This document shows positions 9,745 through 18,196 of a DNA stretch of 48,267 nt, in pieces (positions within the stretch are counted from its first letter, which is position 1; each line of letters begins with the position of its first letter). The notes beneath the pieces were generated by a model. The model was not told where the DNA came from. It did not search any database and was given only the letters and a program-made list of their open reading frames with translations. The position numbers were made by a program, and so were the translations under genes. This DNA comes from Clostridiales bacterium (GTDB lineage Bacteria; Bacillota; Clostridia; Christensenellales; Aristaeellaceae): positions 1 to 48,267 of the forward strand of contig SFGO01000008.1 in assembly GCA_004556545.1 (NCBI GenBank), in the 5' to 3' direction.

Positions 9745-10623
9745 TTACCGCACAAACAGCTGGGTGACGTAGACATATCCCTGACTGTCGGTGCATACGC
9801 CGATACCGACCTTCGTCCACTGACTGCCCAGAATGCTGGTACGGTGGCCGGTGCTGGACATGAACGCCGCCTGCGCCTTGGCCACAGTCGCATGGTGGGC
9901 GATGTTTTCCCCTACGGAGGCGAAGGCGTAGCCGTGGCTTCGAAGCATCTCCGCAGCGCTGCCCAGCGTGGGGGAGGTGTGAGCGAAATAGTGGTTCTCG
10001 TTCATATCGCAGCTCTTCAGCCGGGCCAGCGCGCAGAGGGCCGGGTCCAGCGTCAGGGCAGAACGTCCGTTGGCCGCCCGATCCTGGTTGAGCAAAAGAA
10101 ATGCATTTTCCTCTTGCGCAGTGATGGAACCCGTAGTATAATCAATGCCCGTGGAAGGAGAGGACGTTGCAATCACTGGATTTTTCGTGGGTTCCGGCGT
10201 GTTCGCCGCGGTAGGAACGGGCTGCTGCGTGGGCTTCTGTGTGGGAACGGAAGGGGCGGCAGGCGTTTCCGTTGGGAAAACGGGCGTTTCGGACGTTGGG
10301 ACGGGCGAGATGGTCGGCACCTGAGTCGGCACTTTCGTAGGCGCAGGAATCGGTGTCTGCACGGGCTGCTGAGTCGGGCATAGGGTCGGCTCGGAAGGAA
10401 GAACCGGCGGCTGAACCGTTGCCGCTGCAGCGGGCGTCGGGGTCACGACTGGTTCGGCCGTGGCGGGACATTCCGTCTGACGGGGCGCGCAATTCGTTTC
10501 CTGACGGTAGGGCCAGCCGGAAAAACCGAACTGTGAAGCAGGCGCGCCGTCTGCCGAAGCGGTGAAGGCCATAGCCGTACAAAGAACGGCTGCTGCCAAA
10601 GCTGAGAACATTTTGGTTTTCAT
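9745..10623 (-). CDS. Secreted CAP-domain protein (SCP/YkwD-like)
   Basis: A 292-residue protein: a signal peptide (about 1-25, ending ASADGA), a long Pro/Thr-rich linker (about 50-165) and a C-terminal CAP domain (about 180-292) with LLNQDRAANG, HYFAHTSP, GENIAH and GHRTSILGSQWTKVGIG. The spacing of the His and Glu residues matches bacterial YkwD-type CAP proteins, which are exported and often linked to spores or the cell surface; their biochemical role is mostly unknown. The low-complexity linker probably crosses the cell wall. Start chosen for GGGAGG 7 nt upstream. A promoter and a palindrome lie just before it. Confidence 0.92.
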   Translation of the reverse strand: MKTKMFSALAAAVLCTAMAFTASADGAPASQFGFSGWPYRQETNCAPRQTECPATAEPVVTPTPAAAATVQPPVLPSEPTLCPTQQPVQTPIPAPTKVPTQVPTISPVPTSETPVFPTETPAAPSVPTQKPTQQPVPTAANTPEPTKNPVIATSSPSTGIDYTTGSITAQEENAFLLLNQDRAANGRSALTLDPALCALARLKSCDMNENHYFAHTSPTLGSAAEMLRSHGYAFASVGENIAHHATVAKAQAAFMSSTGHRTSILGSQWTKVGIGVCTDSQGYVYVTQLFVR

Positions 10624-10647
10624 AGTCTGCCTCCCATTTACGGTGAT

Positions 10648-10664
10648 TTACGCCAATGGCGTAA
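10648..10664. promoter_or_regulatory. Palindromic operator candidate at the CAP-gene transcription start
   Basis: A perfect inverted repeat TTACGCCA-A-TGGCGTAA, beginning 4 bp downstream of the proposed -10 box, where a bound repressor would block transcription. A second perfect palindrome, ATTTCCATGGAAAT, lies at 10713-10726 in the same divergent gap. The cognate regulators are unknown. Confidence 0.45.
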
Positions 10665-10668
10665 TAAA

Positions 10669-10697
10669 ATCGTAATATATTTGTCATTTAAGTGCAA
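10669..10697 (-). promoter_or_regulatory. Promoter of the CAP-domain gene
   Basis: On the minus strand TTGCAC (10692-10697), a 17-bp spacer and TACGAT (10669-10674). The match is moderate, but spacing and position suit the gene starting at 10623. Confidence 0.5.
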
Positions 10698-10782
10698 CTT
10701 ATTTGGCAATGAATTTCCATGGAAATGGCTGGATGGATATTTTGGCAGGGTCAAAAACCCTGATTTGATGGAGGGAAAACAC

Positions 10783-11193
10783 ATGAAACTGGTCAAATGC
10801 CCACGGTGCGATCTGAATTATATCCGGGAGGATGAAAAATACTGCAAGGTCTGCCTGCGTGAAATGAAGGGCGAACCCACCAACGACGATATGGAGCTTT
10901 GCTCCGTCTGCAACGCCGCCCCCGCGCTGCCCGGCAAGGACGTGTGCCTGAGCTGCCTGAAGGAGATGCAGTCCGGCGGCAGCCGCGACGATGTGGAGGA
11001 CGCGCCTGTTTCCGTGGACGAATCCACCATTGGCCTGAATTCTGTCAGCACCATGGACGAAATCATTCCGGAAATCGAAGAAGACATCCCTGCCAACGAG
11101 TACGGCGATATTCAGAACGAACTTTCTCTGGAAAGCGTCATTGAAGACGAAAACGAGGATGACGACGAAGACAAGGACGACGATGACCGCTGA
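10783..11193 (+). CDS. Double zinc-ribbon protein with acidic tail
   Basis: A 136-residue protein with two zinc-ribbon pairs: CPRC and CKVC in about residues 6-26, CSVC and CLSC in about residues 41-61. The C-terminal half is strongly acidic and ends in an Asp/Glu run. Homologues with this N-terminus occur in Clostridia but I know of no assigned function; a nucleic-acid or protein-binding role is only inferred from the ribbons. The frame is open from 10681, but ATGGAGGG lies before 10783, giving the usual MKLVKCPRC start. A hairpin (10746-10762, CAGGGT/ACCCTG) sits in the leader. The metallophosphoesterase follows after 29 nt, so an operon is likely. Confidence 0.8.
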   Translation: MKLVKCPRCDLNYIREDEKYCKVCLREMKGEPTNDDMELCSVCNAAPALPGKDVCLSCLKEMQSGGSRDDVEDAPVSVDESTIGLNSVSTMDEIIPEIEEDIPANEYGDIQNELSLESVIEDENEDDDEDKDDDDR

Positions 11194-11222
11194 TTTTCAG
11201 CGGCCTGTAAAGTGAGGCATCC

Positions 11223-11951
11223 ATGGCAATCTATGCAATTGGCGATCTCCATCTGCCGGGACATCAGGAAAAACCCATGAATGTCTTTGGCGATCATTGG
11301 GATCGCCATTTTGACGTTATTCGGGAAAACTGGCTTTCGATGGTCAGCCCCGAGGACGTGGTGCTGATTCCCGGCGACATCAGCTGGGCCATGCAGCTTG
11401 AGGAGGCCCGGGACGACCTGATGCAGATTGCCGCCCTGCCCGGCAGAAAGCTGCTTTTGCGGGGCAATCATGATTACTGGTGGAATTCCATCAGCAAGGT
11501 TCGCGCCCTGCTGCCGGAAAACATGTACGCCATCCAGAACGACGCGCTGGCGCTGGACGGCGTGGTCTACTGCGGCACGCGCGGCTGGAATATCCCCGGG
11601 GAGGGACAGCCGGCTGATCCGCAGGATGTGAAGATCTTTCAGCGGGAGCTTCTGCGGCTGGAAATGTCTTTGCAGCAGGCGGAAAAGCTGGCGGGCGGCA
11701 GCCTGCCCGTGGTGGTGATGATGCACTATCCGCCCCTGTATAAGGATCTGCTTTCCACGCCCTTTACCGAAATATTGGAACGCTACGGCGCACGAACTGT
11801 GGTATTCGGCCACCTGCACGGCGCGGGCATCCGGGTTGGCTTGGAAGGGCTGGTTCGCGGAATCGAGTACCATCTGGTCAGCTGCGATGCGCTTCATTTT
11901 TCGCTGCGCCGGATCGATGAAAGCGCCTTTTTTCCCAAAGACAAAATCTAA
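11223..11951 (+). CDS. Metallophosphoesterase (COG1768-like)
   Basis: A 242-residue calcineurin-like phosphoesterase. The metal-binding motifs appear in order: GDLHLPG near the start, PGDISW near residue 58, RGNHDYWWNS near 80, HYPP near 167 and FGHLHG near 198. These residues bind two metal ions and catalyse phosphoester cleavage; the natural substrate of this branch is not known. Full length for the family. It follows the zinc-ribbon gene by 29 nt with a modest GTGAGG ribosome site and ends before a strong terminator, so the two genes probably form one transcript. Confidence 0.88.
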   Translation: MAIYAIGDLHLPGHQEKPMNVFGDHWDRHFDVIRENWLSMVSPEDVVLIPGDISWAMQLEEARDDLMQIAALPGRKLLLRGNHDYWWNSISKVRALLPENMYAIQNDALALDGVVYCGTRGWNIPGEGQPADPQDVKIFQRELLRLEMSLQQAEKLAGGSLPVVVMMHYPPLYKDLLSTPFTEILERYGARTVVFGHLHGAGIRVGLEGLVRGIEYHLVSCDALHFSLRRIDESAFFPKDKI

Positions 11952-12010
11952 AATTTTCGTTTCTTTTTCGAAATAAAATTGTAACATTTAGTATGAAACA
12001 TTCGTTCCCC

Positions 12011-12057
12011 AAAGTTTGGAAAGATTGCTTCGGCAAACTTTCCAAACTTTTTCTTTT
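12011..12057 (+). terminator. Strong terminator with a UUCG-capped inner stem
   Basis: A 13-bp perfect stem (12011-12023 with 12038-12050), extended inward across one A/A mismatch by TTGC-TTCG-GCAA, then TTTTTCTTTTT overlapping the stem end. It ends the metallophosphoesterase transcript and insulates the dcw cluster. A second inverted repeat, AACAGCC/GGCTGTT, follows at 12078-12103. Confidence 0.9.
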
Positions 12058-12153
12058 TAGACCCGAAAAAACCTTCGAACAGCCGTTCGCAAAAAAGGCT
12101 GTTTTCGTTGTCGAAAAAAGCATCAAAGCCTTGCGGGGTATGGATTTGAGCCG

Positions 12154-12182
12154 TTGCATTTTTGATTTGAGTGGGGCATAAT
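12154..12182 (+). promoter_or_regulatory. Promoter of the dcw cluster
   Basis: TTGCAT at 12154-12159, exactly 17 bp, then CATAAT at 12177-12182. The -10 box is overlapped by the MraZ box array, which fits autorepression. Confidence 0.7.
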
Positions 12183-12216
12183 GGTGCTGGGTGCCAGAAA
12201 GTGGAGCAAAATGCCA
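12172..12216 (+). promoter_or_regulatory. MraZ operator: five boxes at exact 10-bp period
   Basis: TGGGG (12172), TGGTG (12182), TGCCA (12192), TGGAG (12202) and TGCCA (12212), each followed by a 5-bp spacer. MraZ of E. coli is known to bind direct TGGGN repeats with 5-bp spacers upstream of its own gene. The array covers the -10 box and the transcription start, directly before mraZ. Two of the five boxes depart from TGG. Confidence 0.7.
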
Positions 12217-12241
12217 CGCAGAGGAAGGGCGGGTGGAGCGC

Positions 12242-12748
12242 ATGGACGAGACGCATGCCGAGGCGAATCAGACGCAAAGCGCCTCTATCCTCCCCAAAAA
12301 CTACACTTTCTTCGGCAGCTACGACCACTCACTGGATCCGAAAGGGCGCATTATTATCCCTACCGCCTACCGCAAGCCTCTGGGAGAGGTCTTCACCATC
12401 AGCATCACCCGGGACGGCGAGGGCATCGCCCTGTACCCCGACCCGGTGTTCGATGAGCTTCTGGCGGAACTCTACCGCCTCAATCAGCGCAAACCAGCCG
12501 TACAAAAGTATCAGGCTTATCTGGCCAAGATGAGCTACCGGGGCATGGAGGCGGACGGTCAGGGCCGTCTGCTTCTGCCGCTGAAGCTGCGCCAGATGGT
12601 GCTGGGGGATGCGCGGGATGTGGAAATCAGCGGCGCGCTGGATCACATCCGCATTGTAGACCGCAAGACCGCCGACGACGAAGACAGCTTCTTCCGGGAG
12701 CACCGGGAAGCCCTTCTGGACGAAATCGGCAATATGATGGAAGAATAA
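12242..12748 (+). CDS. mraZ: Transcriptional regulator MraZ
   Basis: A 168-residue MraZ with two SpoVT/AbrB-like halves: FGSYDHSLDPKGRIIIP near residues 25-41 and YRGMEADGQGRLLLP further on. MraZ forms a ring and binds repeats in front of the dcw cluster, usually repressing it. The conserved domain is preceded by about 23 extra polar residues that most MraZ proteins (about 143 residues) lack, and there is no ATG nearer the domain. Start at ATG 12242, with GGGTGGAG or GAGGAAGGG as the ribosome site; a GTG at 12191 is less likely because it lies inside the operator. First gene of the cluster; ftsL follows after 36 nt, where rsmH would be expected. Confidence 0.95.
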   Translation: MDETHAEANQTQSASILPKNYTFFGSYDHSLDPKGRIIIPTAYRKPLGEVFTISITRDGEGIALYPDPVFDELLAELYRLNQRKPAVQKYQAYLAKMSYRGMEADGQGRLLLPLKLRQMVLGDARDVEISGALDHIRIVDRKTADDEDSFFREHREALLDEIGNMMEE

Positions 12749-12784
12749 CGGTTTCCGTAACCATTACGGAAAGGAGACGCAGCT

Positions 12785-13429
12785 ATGGAACAGTATGTGT
12801 ACACTTATGACAGCTTTGCGCAGCGCGGCGCGGAACAGTATGTGCCCACCGATCGTTTTCAGGTGAAAAGCAGCGTCTATCTGCCCGCCAGCGATATTGA
12901 CCCGCGAACCGGTCAGCTGCAGCCGGACCGTCATCAGCGCCGCCGCACGCAGGGGCTGAATCTGGAAAGAGAAGGGCTGGATAAAGAAGGAAAGAGCCTG
13001 AACGAAGCCCTGCGGCGGGAATTCAGCAAGGGCGGCGTTCGCATTTCCGTGCGGGCGCTGGTGCTGATCGTCGCGGCTGTGCTGTTTTTCTGCGGCATTC
13101 TGCTTCTGTCCCAGCAGGGCATGATTGCGGAGCGGCAGAAGGCCCTCAATCGTCTGGAACGCTCCATTAAGGATTACCGCGCCCAGAACGCCAGTCTGGA
13201 AGAAGAAATCGCCCAGGCGTCCGACGCTTCTACCATCTGCTACGCCGCGGCCCGGGATTTGAACATGATCCCCGCGGAGGCGGCGGAAGCGGTCTATCTG
13301 GTGGCGGTGGATACCCGTCCCGCGCTGACCGCCTCCAACGATACGGCGCAGACTGCTGAAACGGACGCCGTACAGGAAGCGGCGAATCCGTCCGATACGA
13401 TTCACGTCTCCGCAGATTCCGGAAATTAA
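12785..13429 (+). CDS. ftsL: Septum formation protein FtsL-like
   Basis: A 214-residue bitopic protein: a long charged cytoplasmic region (about 1-92), one membrane helix (about 94-113, VLIVAAVLFFCGILLLS), then a coiled-coil stretch with Gln/Glu/Leu heptads (about 117-150) and a disordered Ala/Thr/Asp-rich tail. This is the FtsL/FtsB build, which with DivIB/FtsQ controls the septal FtsW-transpeptidase pair. Sequence alone cannot separate FtsL from FtsB (DivIC), but its position between mraZ and the transpeptidase is that of ftsL. AAAGGAGA precedes the ATG. The cytoplasmic part is longer than usual. Confidence 0.85.
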   Translation: MEQYVYTYDSFAQRGAEQYVPTDRFQVKSSVYLPASDIDPRTGQLQPDRHQRRRTQGLNLEREGLDKEGKSLNEALRREFSKGGVRISVRALVLIVAAVLFFCGILLLSQQGMIAERQKALNRLERSIKDYRAQNASLEEEIAQASDASTICYAAARDLNMIPAEAAEAVYLVAVDTRPALTASNDTAQTAETDAVQEAANPSDTIHVSADSGN

Positions 13430-13522
13430 AGCCGAAAGAGCACGGCGTTCGTCGAAAGGGTTCTATCGCTCTGAACGGCGGCATACATCCCATTATCACG
13501 GAAACCGTAAAATGGGGGAAGT

Positions 13523-15649
13523 ATGATGCCTGCGGAGCTGCACATCCGGAAAAGAGTCCTGACCCTGCTGGTCATTCTGATTTTTCTTTTCGGCATTCTG
13601 GCATGCCGGATCGCCTATCTGACCACCGCCCGTTCTGCCGAGCTGACCAGCCGGGGCGTGCGCCAGTGGACGCGCGAGGGCACGGTCTATGCCCGCCGGG
13701 GCAATATTCTGGATACCAACGGCCAGACGCTGGTCATGAGCGCTACGGCCTACATCGTCAGCGTGGAGCCCGGCAAGGTCAGGGACGCGGAAGCCTTTGC
13801 CCGGATCGTAAGCCCGATTCTGGGCCTTTCCGAGGAAAAAGTGGCGGAAAAGGCGGCCAATCGGGGCAAATCCTCCGTGACGCTCAAGCGTCAGGTTTCC
13901 CGGGAAACGGCAGACCGGCTGCGTCAACTGAAGCAAAGCAAGGATGCGGAGACTGCTGAGGCCGCATCCGCGCTTTTGTTTGACGAAGACGTGCGGCGTG
14001 TCTACCTGCGGGGCGCGTTCCTGACCCAGACGTTAGGGCTGGTGAACGTGGACGGCGTGGGCCAATCCGGGCTGGAGCAGCAGTACGAGACGCTGCTTCG
14101 GGGCGAGGCAGGGCGCAGCATGCGCAGCGTGGACGGCAAGGCCCGGCCCATCTACGACAGCGGCAATCTTTACATCGAGCCCCAGGACGGCAGCACCGTC
14201 CGCCTGACCATCGATGCGACCATTCAGGAAATCGTGGAAAAGGCCATGCGGGAGTGCTATGAGGTCAACAAGGCGCAGGCGGTTCACGCCATCGCCATGG
14301 ACGTCTATACCGGCGCGGTGCTGGCCATGTGCTCCAAGCCGGACTATGACCCCAACGACCCGCCCCGGGATCAGCTGAACGCGCTGCAAAGCCTGATGCG
14401 CATCCGCCTGATTTCCGACTCCTACGAGCCGGGCTCCACCTTTAAGATCCTGACGGCCGCCGCCGCGCTGGACAGCGGCGTCACCACGCCGGAGGACGGG
14501 TTCTACTGCTCCGGCAAGATCAAGGTGGACGGCGATACCATCAAGTGCTGGGGCAATCCCCATAAGGCCGAAACGATGGCGCAGGCTTTGCAGAACAGCT
14601 GCAACCCGGTCTTCGTGGAACTGGCCCTGCGCATGGGAACCGAACGCTTTTACCAATACCTGCATGCTTTCGGGCTGGGTTCGAAAACCCATATTGACTT
14701 GCAGGGGGAGGAAAGTGGTATACTAATACCCGTGAATTCCGTCAAGAATGTGGATCTGGCGCGGATCGGCTTTGGTCAGAGCGTGGCGGTAACGCCCGTT
14801 CAGCTGCTGACCGCCGCCTGCTCGGTCATCAACGGCGGACGGCTCATGCGGCCCTATCTGCTGAAGGAGGCCGTTTCCCCGGACGGAACCGTCCTCTATC
14901 GCACGTCGCCCAAGGTGGTTTCCACGCCCATCTCCGAGGAAACCTCCCTGACCATGCGGAAGCTGCTGGAGGACGTGGTGGCTATCGGCGGCGCGAAAAA
15001 TGCCCGCATTCCGGGCTACCGTATCGGCGGCAAAACGGGCACGGCGCAGGTCTACAAGGACGGCCGCATTGTGCGGAACGTTCACATCGGTTCGTTTCTG
15101 GGCTTTGCCCCGGCGGATGATCCCCGCATCGCCCTGCTGGTGATCGTGGACGAAGCCGACACCCCGGTGGACTACGGCGGAACCACCGCTGCGCCTTTTG
15201 CTAGACAAATCCTCGCGGATGTGTTACCTTATTTAGGTTATCAGCCCGACGGGGATGATGGCAGCGAACCGGTGCAGGTGGCGGACGTGATCGGCCTTCC
15301 GCTGTGGGAGGCCCGAAAGACACTTTCCGCTTTGGGACTGAAGGTGCTGGACGACGGGGGAAGCGGCAGCGTGACCGCCCAGATGCCCAGCGCCGGAGCC
15401 AAGCTCCGTACCGGCGGACAGATGATGCTCTACACCTACGAAGAGGCTTTGCCGGAAACGGAAACGCTGGTATGCGTGCCGGATGTTTCGGGCAAGTCTA
15501 TTGCATCCGCCGCTTCGCTGCTGCGCCAGCGGGGGTTGGAGATGGAAATCGACGGAAGCGGCTTTGCCGTTTCGCAGGAGCCAGCCGCAGGAAGCTTCCT
15601 TGCGCCGGATTCCGTCGTTCTGGTTCATTTTGAGTTACCGAATCCATAA
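13523..15649 (+). CDS. Septal class B penicillin-binding protein with two PASTA domains
   Basis: A 708-residue transpeptidase of the FtsI/SpoVD/PBP2x type: an N-terminal membrane anchor (about 10-30), a PBP dimerisation domain with RRGNILDTNG, and a transpeptidase domain with the three active-site motifs STFK (S305, K308), SCN (359-361) and KTG (504-506). Two PASTA domains follow (about 585-645 and 650-708), known to bind peptidoglycan or muropeptides. It cross-links septal peptidoglycan together with FtsW. The start may be 13523 or the adjacent ATG at 13526, which has better spacing from GGGGGAA. Whether it is the division or the sporulation paralogue cannot be told; two PASTA domains resemble PBP2x. 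It ends 16 nt before murE. Confidence 0.93.
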   Translation: MMPAELHIRKRVLTLLVILIFLFGILACRIAYLTTARSAELTSRGVRQWTREGTVYARRGNILDTNGQTLVMSATAYIVSVEPGKVRDAEAFARIVSPILGLSEEKVAEKAANRGKSSVTLKRQVSRETADRLRQLKQSKDAETAEAASALLFDEDVRRVYLRGAFLTQTLGLVNVDGVGQSGLEQQYETLLRGEAGRSMRSVDGKARPIYDSGNLYIEPQDGSTVRLTIDATIQEIVEKAMRECYEVNKAQAVHAIAMDVYTGAVLAMCSKPDYDPNDPPRDQLNALQSLMRIRLISDSYEPGSTFKILTAAAALDSGVTTPEDGFYCSGKIKVDGDTIKCWGNPHKAETMAQALQNSCNPVFVELALRMGTERFYQYLHAFGLGSKTHIDLQGEESGILIPVNSVKNVDLARIGFGQSVAVTPVQLLTAACSVINGGRLMRPYLLKEAVSPDGTVLYRTSPKVVSTPISEETSLTMRKLLEDVVAIGGAKNARIPGYRIGGKTGTAQVYKDGRIVRNVHIGSFLGFAPADDPRIALLVIVDEADTPVDYGGTTAAPFARQILADVLPYLGYQPDGDDGSEPVQVADVIGLPLWEARKTLSALGLKVLDDGGSGSVTAQMPSAGAKLRTGGQMMLYTYEEALPETETLVCVPDVSGKSIASAASLLRQRGLEMEIDGSGFAVSQEPAAGSFLAPDSVVLVHFELPNP

Positions 15650-15665
15650 GGATGGGGGAGTACCA

Positions 15666-17132
15666 ATGCTACTGAAGGATCTGCTGGTGGACGTACCCGG
15701 AGTTCTGGAAACGAAGGGAAATATGGACGCCCGGATAGACGCCCTGATCACGGACAGCCGGGAAAAGGCTTCCGGCGGGCTGTTCTTCTGCATCAGCGGC
15801 GCGCGCTTTGACGCTCATACGTTTGTGGGTCAGGCGGAGAAAAACGGCTGCGTCGCCTTTGTGGTGGAGCGCATTCTGGATGCGGATGTGCCTCAGGTGA
15901 AGGTGGAAAACGTCCGTTCCGCCATGGCTTATATCGCTGCGGCTTTCTATGGCCATCCCGAAAAAGAGATCCGCATGGTGGGCGTGTGCGGCACCAAGGG
16001 CAAAACCACGACCAGCTACCTGATGAAGGCGATTCTGGAAAAGGCGGGCTTCAAGACCGGCCTGATCGGCACCACCGGCAATATGATCGGCGAGAAGCAC
16101 CTGCACAGCAACCTGACCACCCCGGATCCCATCGATCTGCACCGCTGCCTGCGGCAGATGCGGGACGAGGGCGTGGAAGCGGTCAGCATGGAGGTCAGCG
16201 CTCATGCCGTGGCCATGCACCGGCTGGACGGCGTGACCTTTGAGGCTGCCTGCTATACCAATCTGTCTCAGGATCATCTGGATTATTTCGGCACCATGGA
16301 GAACTACTTCGAAACCAAGAAGAGCTTCTTCATGCACGGACAGGTGCTCAACGCCGCGCTGAACGCCGACGATGAGACCAGCGATAAGATCATCAAGGAT
16401 ATCAAGGTGCCCTATCTGACCTTCGGCATCAGTTCCGACGCGGACGTGTTCGCCCGGGATATTGAAATTTCCGAGGACGGCGTGTCCTTCTCCATTCTGC
16501 TGCGCGGGCTGGAGGAAATGCCGGTGCATATGCACCTGACGGGCATGTTCAACGTGTACAATGCGCTGGCCGCCGCTTCGCTGGCCATGATCCTCGGCAT
16601 TGACAAGCAGGCCATCCGGGAAGGGCTGGAAAGCGTGGTCAACGTGCCCGGCCGGGTGGAAATGCTGGATACCAAGACCCCCTATAAAGTCATTCTGGAT
16701 TACTCCCATTCTCCCGACGCGCTGGAAAACATCCTGACCACCGTGCGCACCTTTACCCGCAGCCGCCTGATTGTGCTCTTCGGCTGCGGCGGCGACCGGG
16801 ATCACGGAAAGCGGCCCATCATGGGCGAGATCGCCGGCCGGCTGGCGGATTTCTCCATCCTCACCAGCGATAATCCACGCACGGAGGATCCCAACGCCAT
16901 TCTGGCCTCCATCGAGGAGGGCATCAAGCCCACGGGCGGAAAGTATGTCATTATCGAGAACCGGCGGGAGGCTATCCGCCACGCGCTGGAAATGGGTCGG
17001 GACGGCGATGTGATCATTCTGGCGGGCAAGGGCCACGAGACCTATCAGGACATCATGGGCGTGAAGCGTCCCTTTGACGAGAAGGTCGTCGTGCGGGAGC
17101 TGCTCCGGGAGCTTGAATCTTCAGAGGAGTGA
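15666..17132 (+). CDS. murE: UDP-MurNAc-tripeptide synthetase MurE
   Basis: A 488-residue Mur ligase. The ATP loop is GTKGKTTT (about 108-115). The substrate-selecting motif DNPR at 402-405 is the form that goes with meso-diaminopimelate in characterised MurE enzymes, so this organism probably has mDAP peptidoglycan. The enzyme adds the third amino acid to UDP-MurNAc-L-Ala-D-Glu in the cytoplasm. The frame is open from 15483 but the real start is ATG 15666, after a GGATGGGGGAG ribosome site and with the family's usual N-terminus. The next gene is mraY; murF, normally between them, is missing. Confidence 0.96.
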   Translation: MLLKDLLVDVPGVLETKGNMDARIDALITDSREKASGGLFFCISGARFDAHTFVGQAEKNGCVAFVVERILDADVPQVKVENVRSAMAYIAAAFYGHPEKEIRMVGVCGTKGKTTTSYLMKAILEKAGFKTGLIGTTGNMIGEKHLHSNLTTPDPIDLHRCLRQMRDEGVEAVSMEVSAHAVAMHRLDGVTFEAACYTNLSQDHLDYFGTMENYFETKKSFFMHGQVLNAALNADDETSDKIIKDIKVPYLTFGISSDADVFARDIEISEDGVSFSILLRGLEEMPVHMHLTGMFNVYNALAAASLAMILGIDKQAIREGLESVVNVPGRVEMLDTKTPYKVILDYSHSPDALENILTTVRTFTRSRLIVLFGCGGDRDHGKRPIMGEIAGRLADFSILTSDNPRTEDPNAILASIEEGIKPTGGKYVIIENRREAIRHALEMGRDGDVIILAGKGHETYQDIMGVKRPFDEKVVVRELLRELESSEE

Positions 17133-17137
17133 ATACC

Positions 17138-18154
17138 ATGCTAAAGCTGATTTTGGCGCTGATTCTTTCGCTGGCGGGCGTGCTGGTGCTGGGACCCCGG
17201 GTGATTCCCGTGCTGCGCAAGCTGAAATTCGGGCAGACCGTATACGAGCTGGGCCCCCAGTCCCACAAGACCAAGCAGGGCACACCGACCATGGGCGGCC
17301 TGATGTTCGTGCTGACCACCTGTCTGGCGGCGGCTGTGTTCACCGGCAACTGGTACGGCAAGTGGGATTTTACGCTGGCGCTGATCGGCGTTTCGCTGCT
17401 GACCATGCTGGTGGGCTTTGTGGACGACTACATCAAGGTCGTGAAAAAGCGCAATCTGGGCCTGATCTGGTGGCAGAAGGTCGTGGCGCAGGTGGTGATC
17501 TCGCTGGCCTTCTCTTGGTACTGCTATCGCAGTCCCATGGTGGGCAGCAGCGTGATTGTGCCCTTCTTCAACGTGGAATGGGATCTGGGCGTGTTCTATG
17601 TGCCGCTGATGACGCTGGCCATGATTTTCATGGTCAACAGCGCCAATCTGCAGGACGGTCTGGACGGGCTTCTGTCCAGCGTCAGCGTGATCGGCAGCTC
17701 CGCCTGGGGCCTGATCGCCGTATTTGTGACGCTGGCAGGCGCTTCCGTACTGACCCCGGAAACCATGGGCAACTATCAGCATCTGGCGATTTTTGCCATG
17801 GCGCTGGCGGGCGGCTGCATGGGCTTCCTGCGCTTCAATCACTATCCGGCGCTGGTGTTCATGGGCGATACGGGCAGCATGTTCATCGGCGGAGCCATGG
17901 TGGGCATGAGCATGCTTCTGCGGATGCCGATCTACTGGCTGCTGATCTGCTTTACCATGTTCGCCTCTTCCATGAGCGTGATTATTCAGCGCATCTATTT
18001 CAAGGCGACTCATGGCAAGCGCATCTTCAAGATGTCTCCGATTCATCATCACTTTGAACTGAGCGGCATGACCGAACAGCAGATTGTGGCCATGTACTCC
18101 ATTGTGGAGGGCCTTCTGTGCCTGATCTCCCTGTTCTCTCTTCCCCTGAACTGA
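17138..18154 (+). CDS. mraY: Phospho-MurNAc-pentapeptide transferase MraY
   Basis: A 338-residue multi-pass membrane enzyme that loads phospho-MurNAc-pentapeptide onto undecaprenyl phosphate to make lipid I. Visible motifs are KQGTPTMGG, DDYIKVVKKRNLGL, NLQDGLDGL, FMGDTGSMFIGG and the SPIHHHFE loop. The family's nearly fixed NLTDGLDGL reads NLQDGLDGL here. ATG 17138 has AGAGGAG 8 nt upstream; a GTG at 17129 overlapping the murE stop is the alternative. The gene is packed tightly behind murE, and murD follows after 42 nt. Confidence 0.95.
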   Translation: MLKLILALILSLAGVLVLGPRVIPVLRKLKFGQTVYELGPQSHKTKQGTPTMGGLMFVLTTCLAAAVFTGNWYGKWDFTLALIGVSLLTMLVGFVDDYIKVVKKRNLGLIWWQKVVAQVVISLAFSWYCYRSPMVGSSVIVPFFNVEWDLGVFYVPLMTLAMIFMVNSANLQDGLDGLLSSVSVIGSSAWGLIAVFVTLAGASVLTPETMGNYQHLAIFAMALAGGCMGFLRFNHYPALVFMGDTGSMFIGGAMVGMSMLLRMPIYWLLICFTMFASSMSVIIQRIYFKATHGKRIFKMSPIHHHFELSGMTEQQIVAMYSIVEGLLCLISLFSLPLN

Positions 18155-18196
18155 TAGACCGAAACGATTTTGAGGATTTCGGAGGTGAAAATCGTC

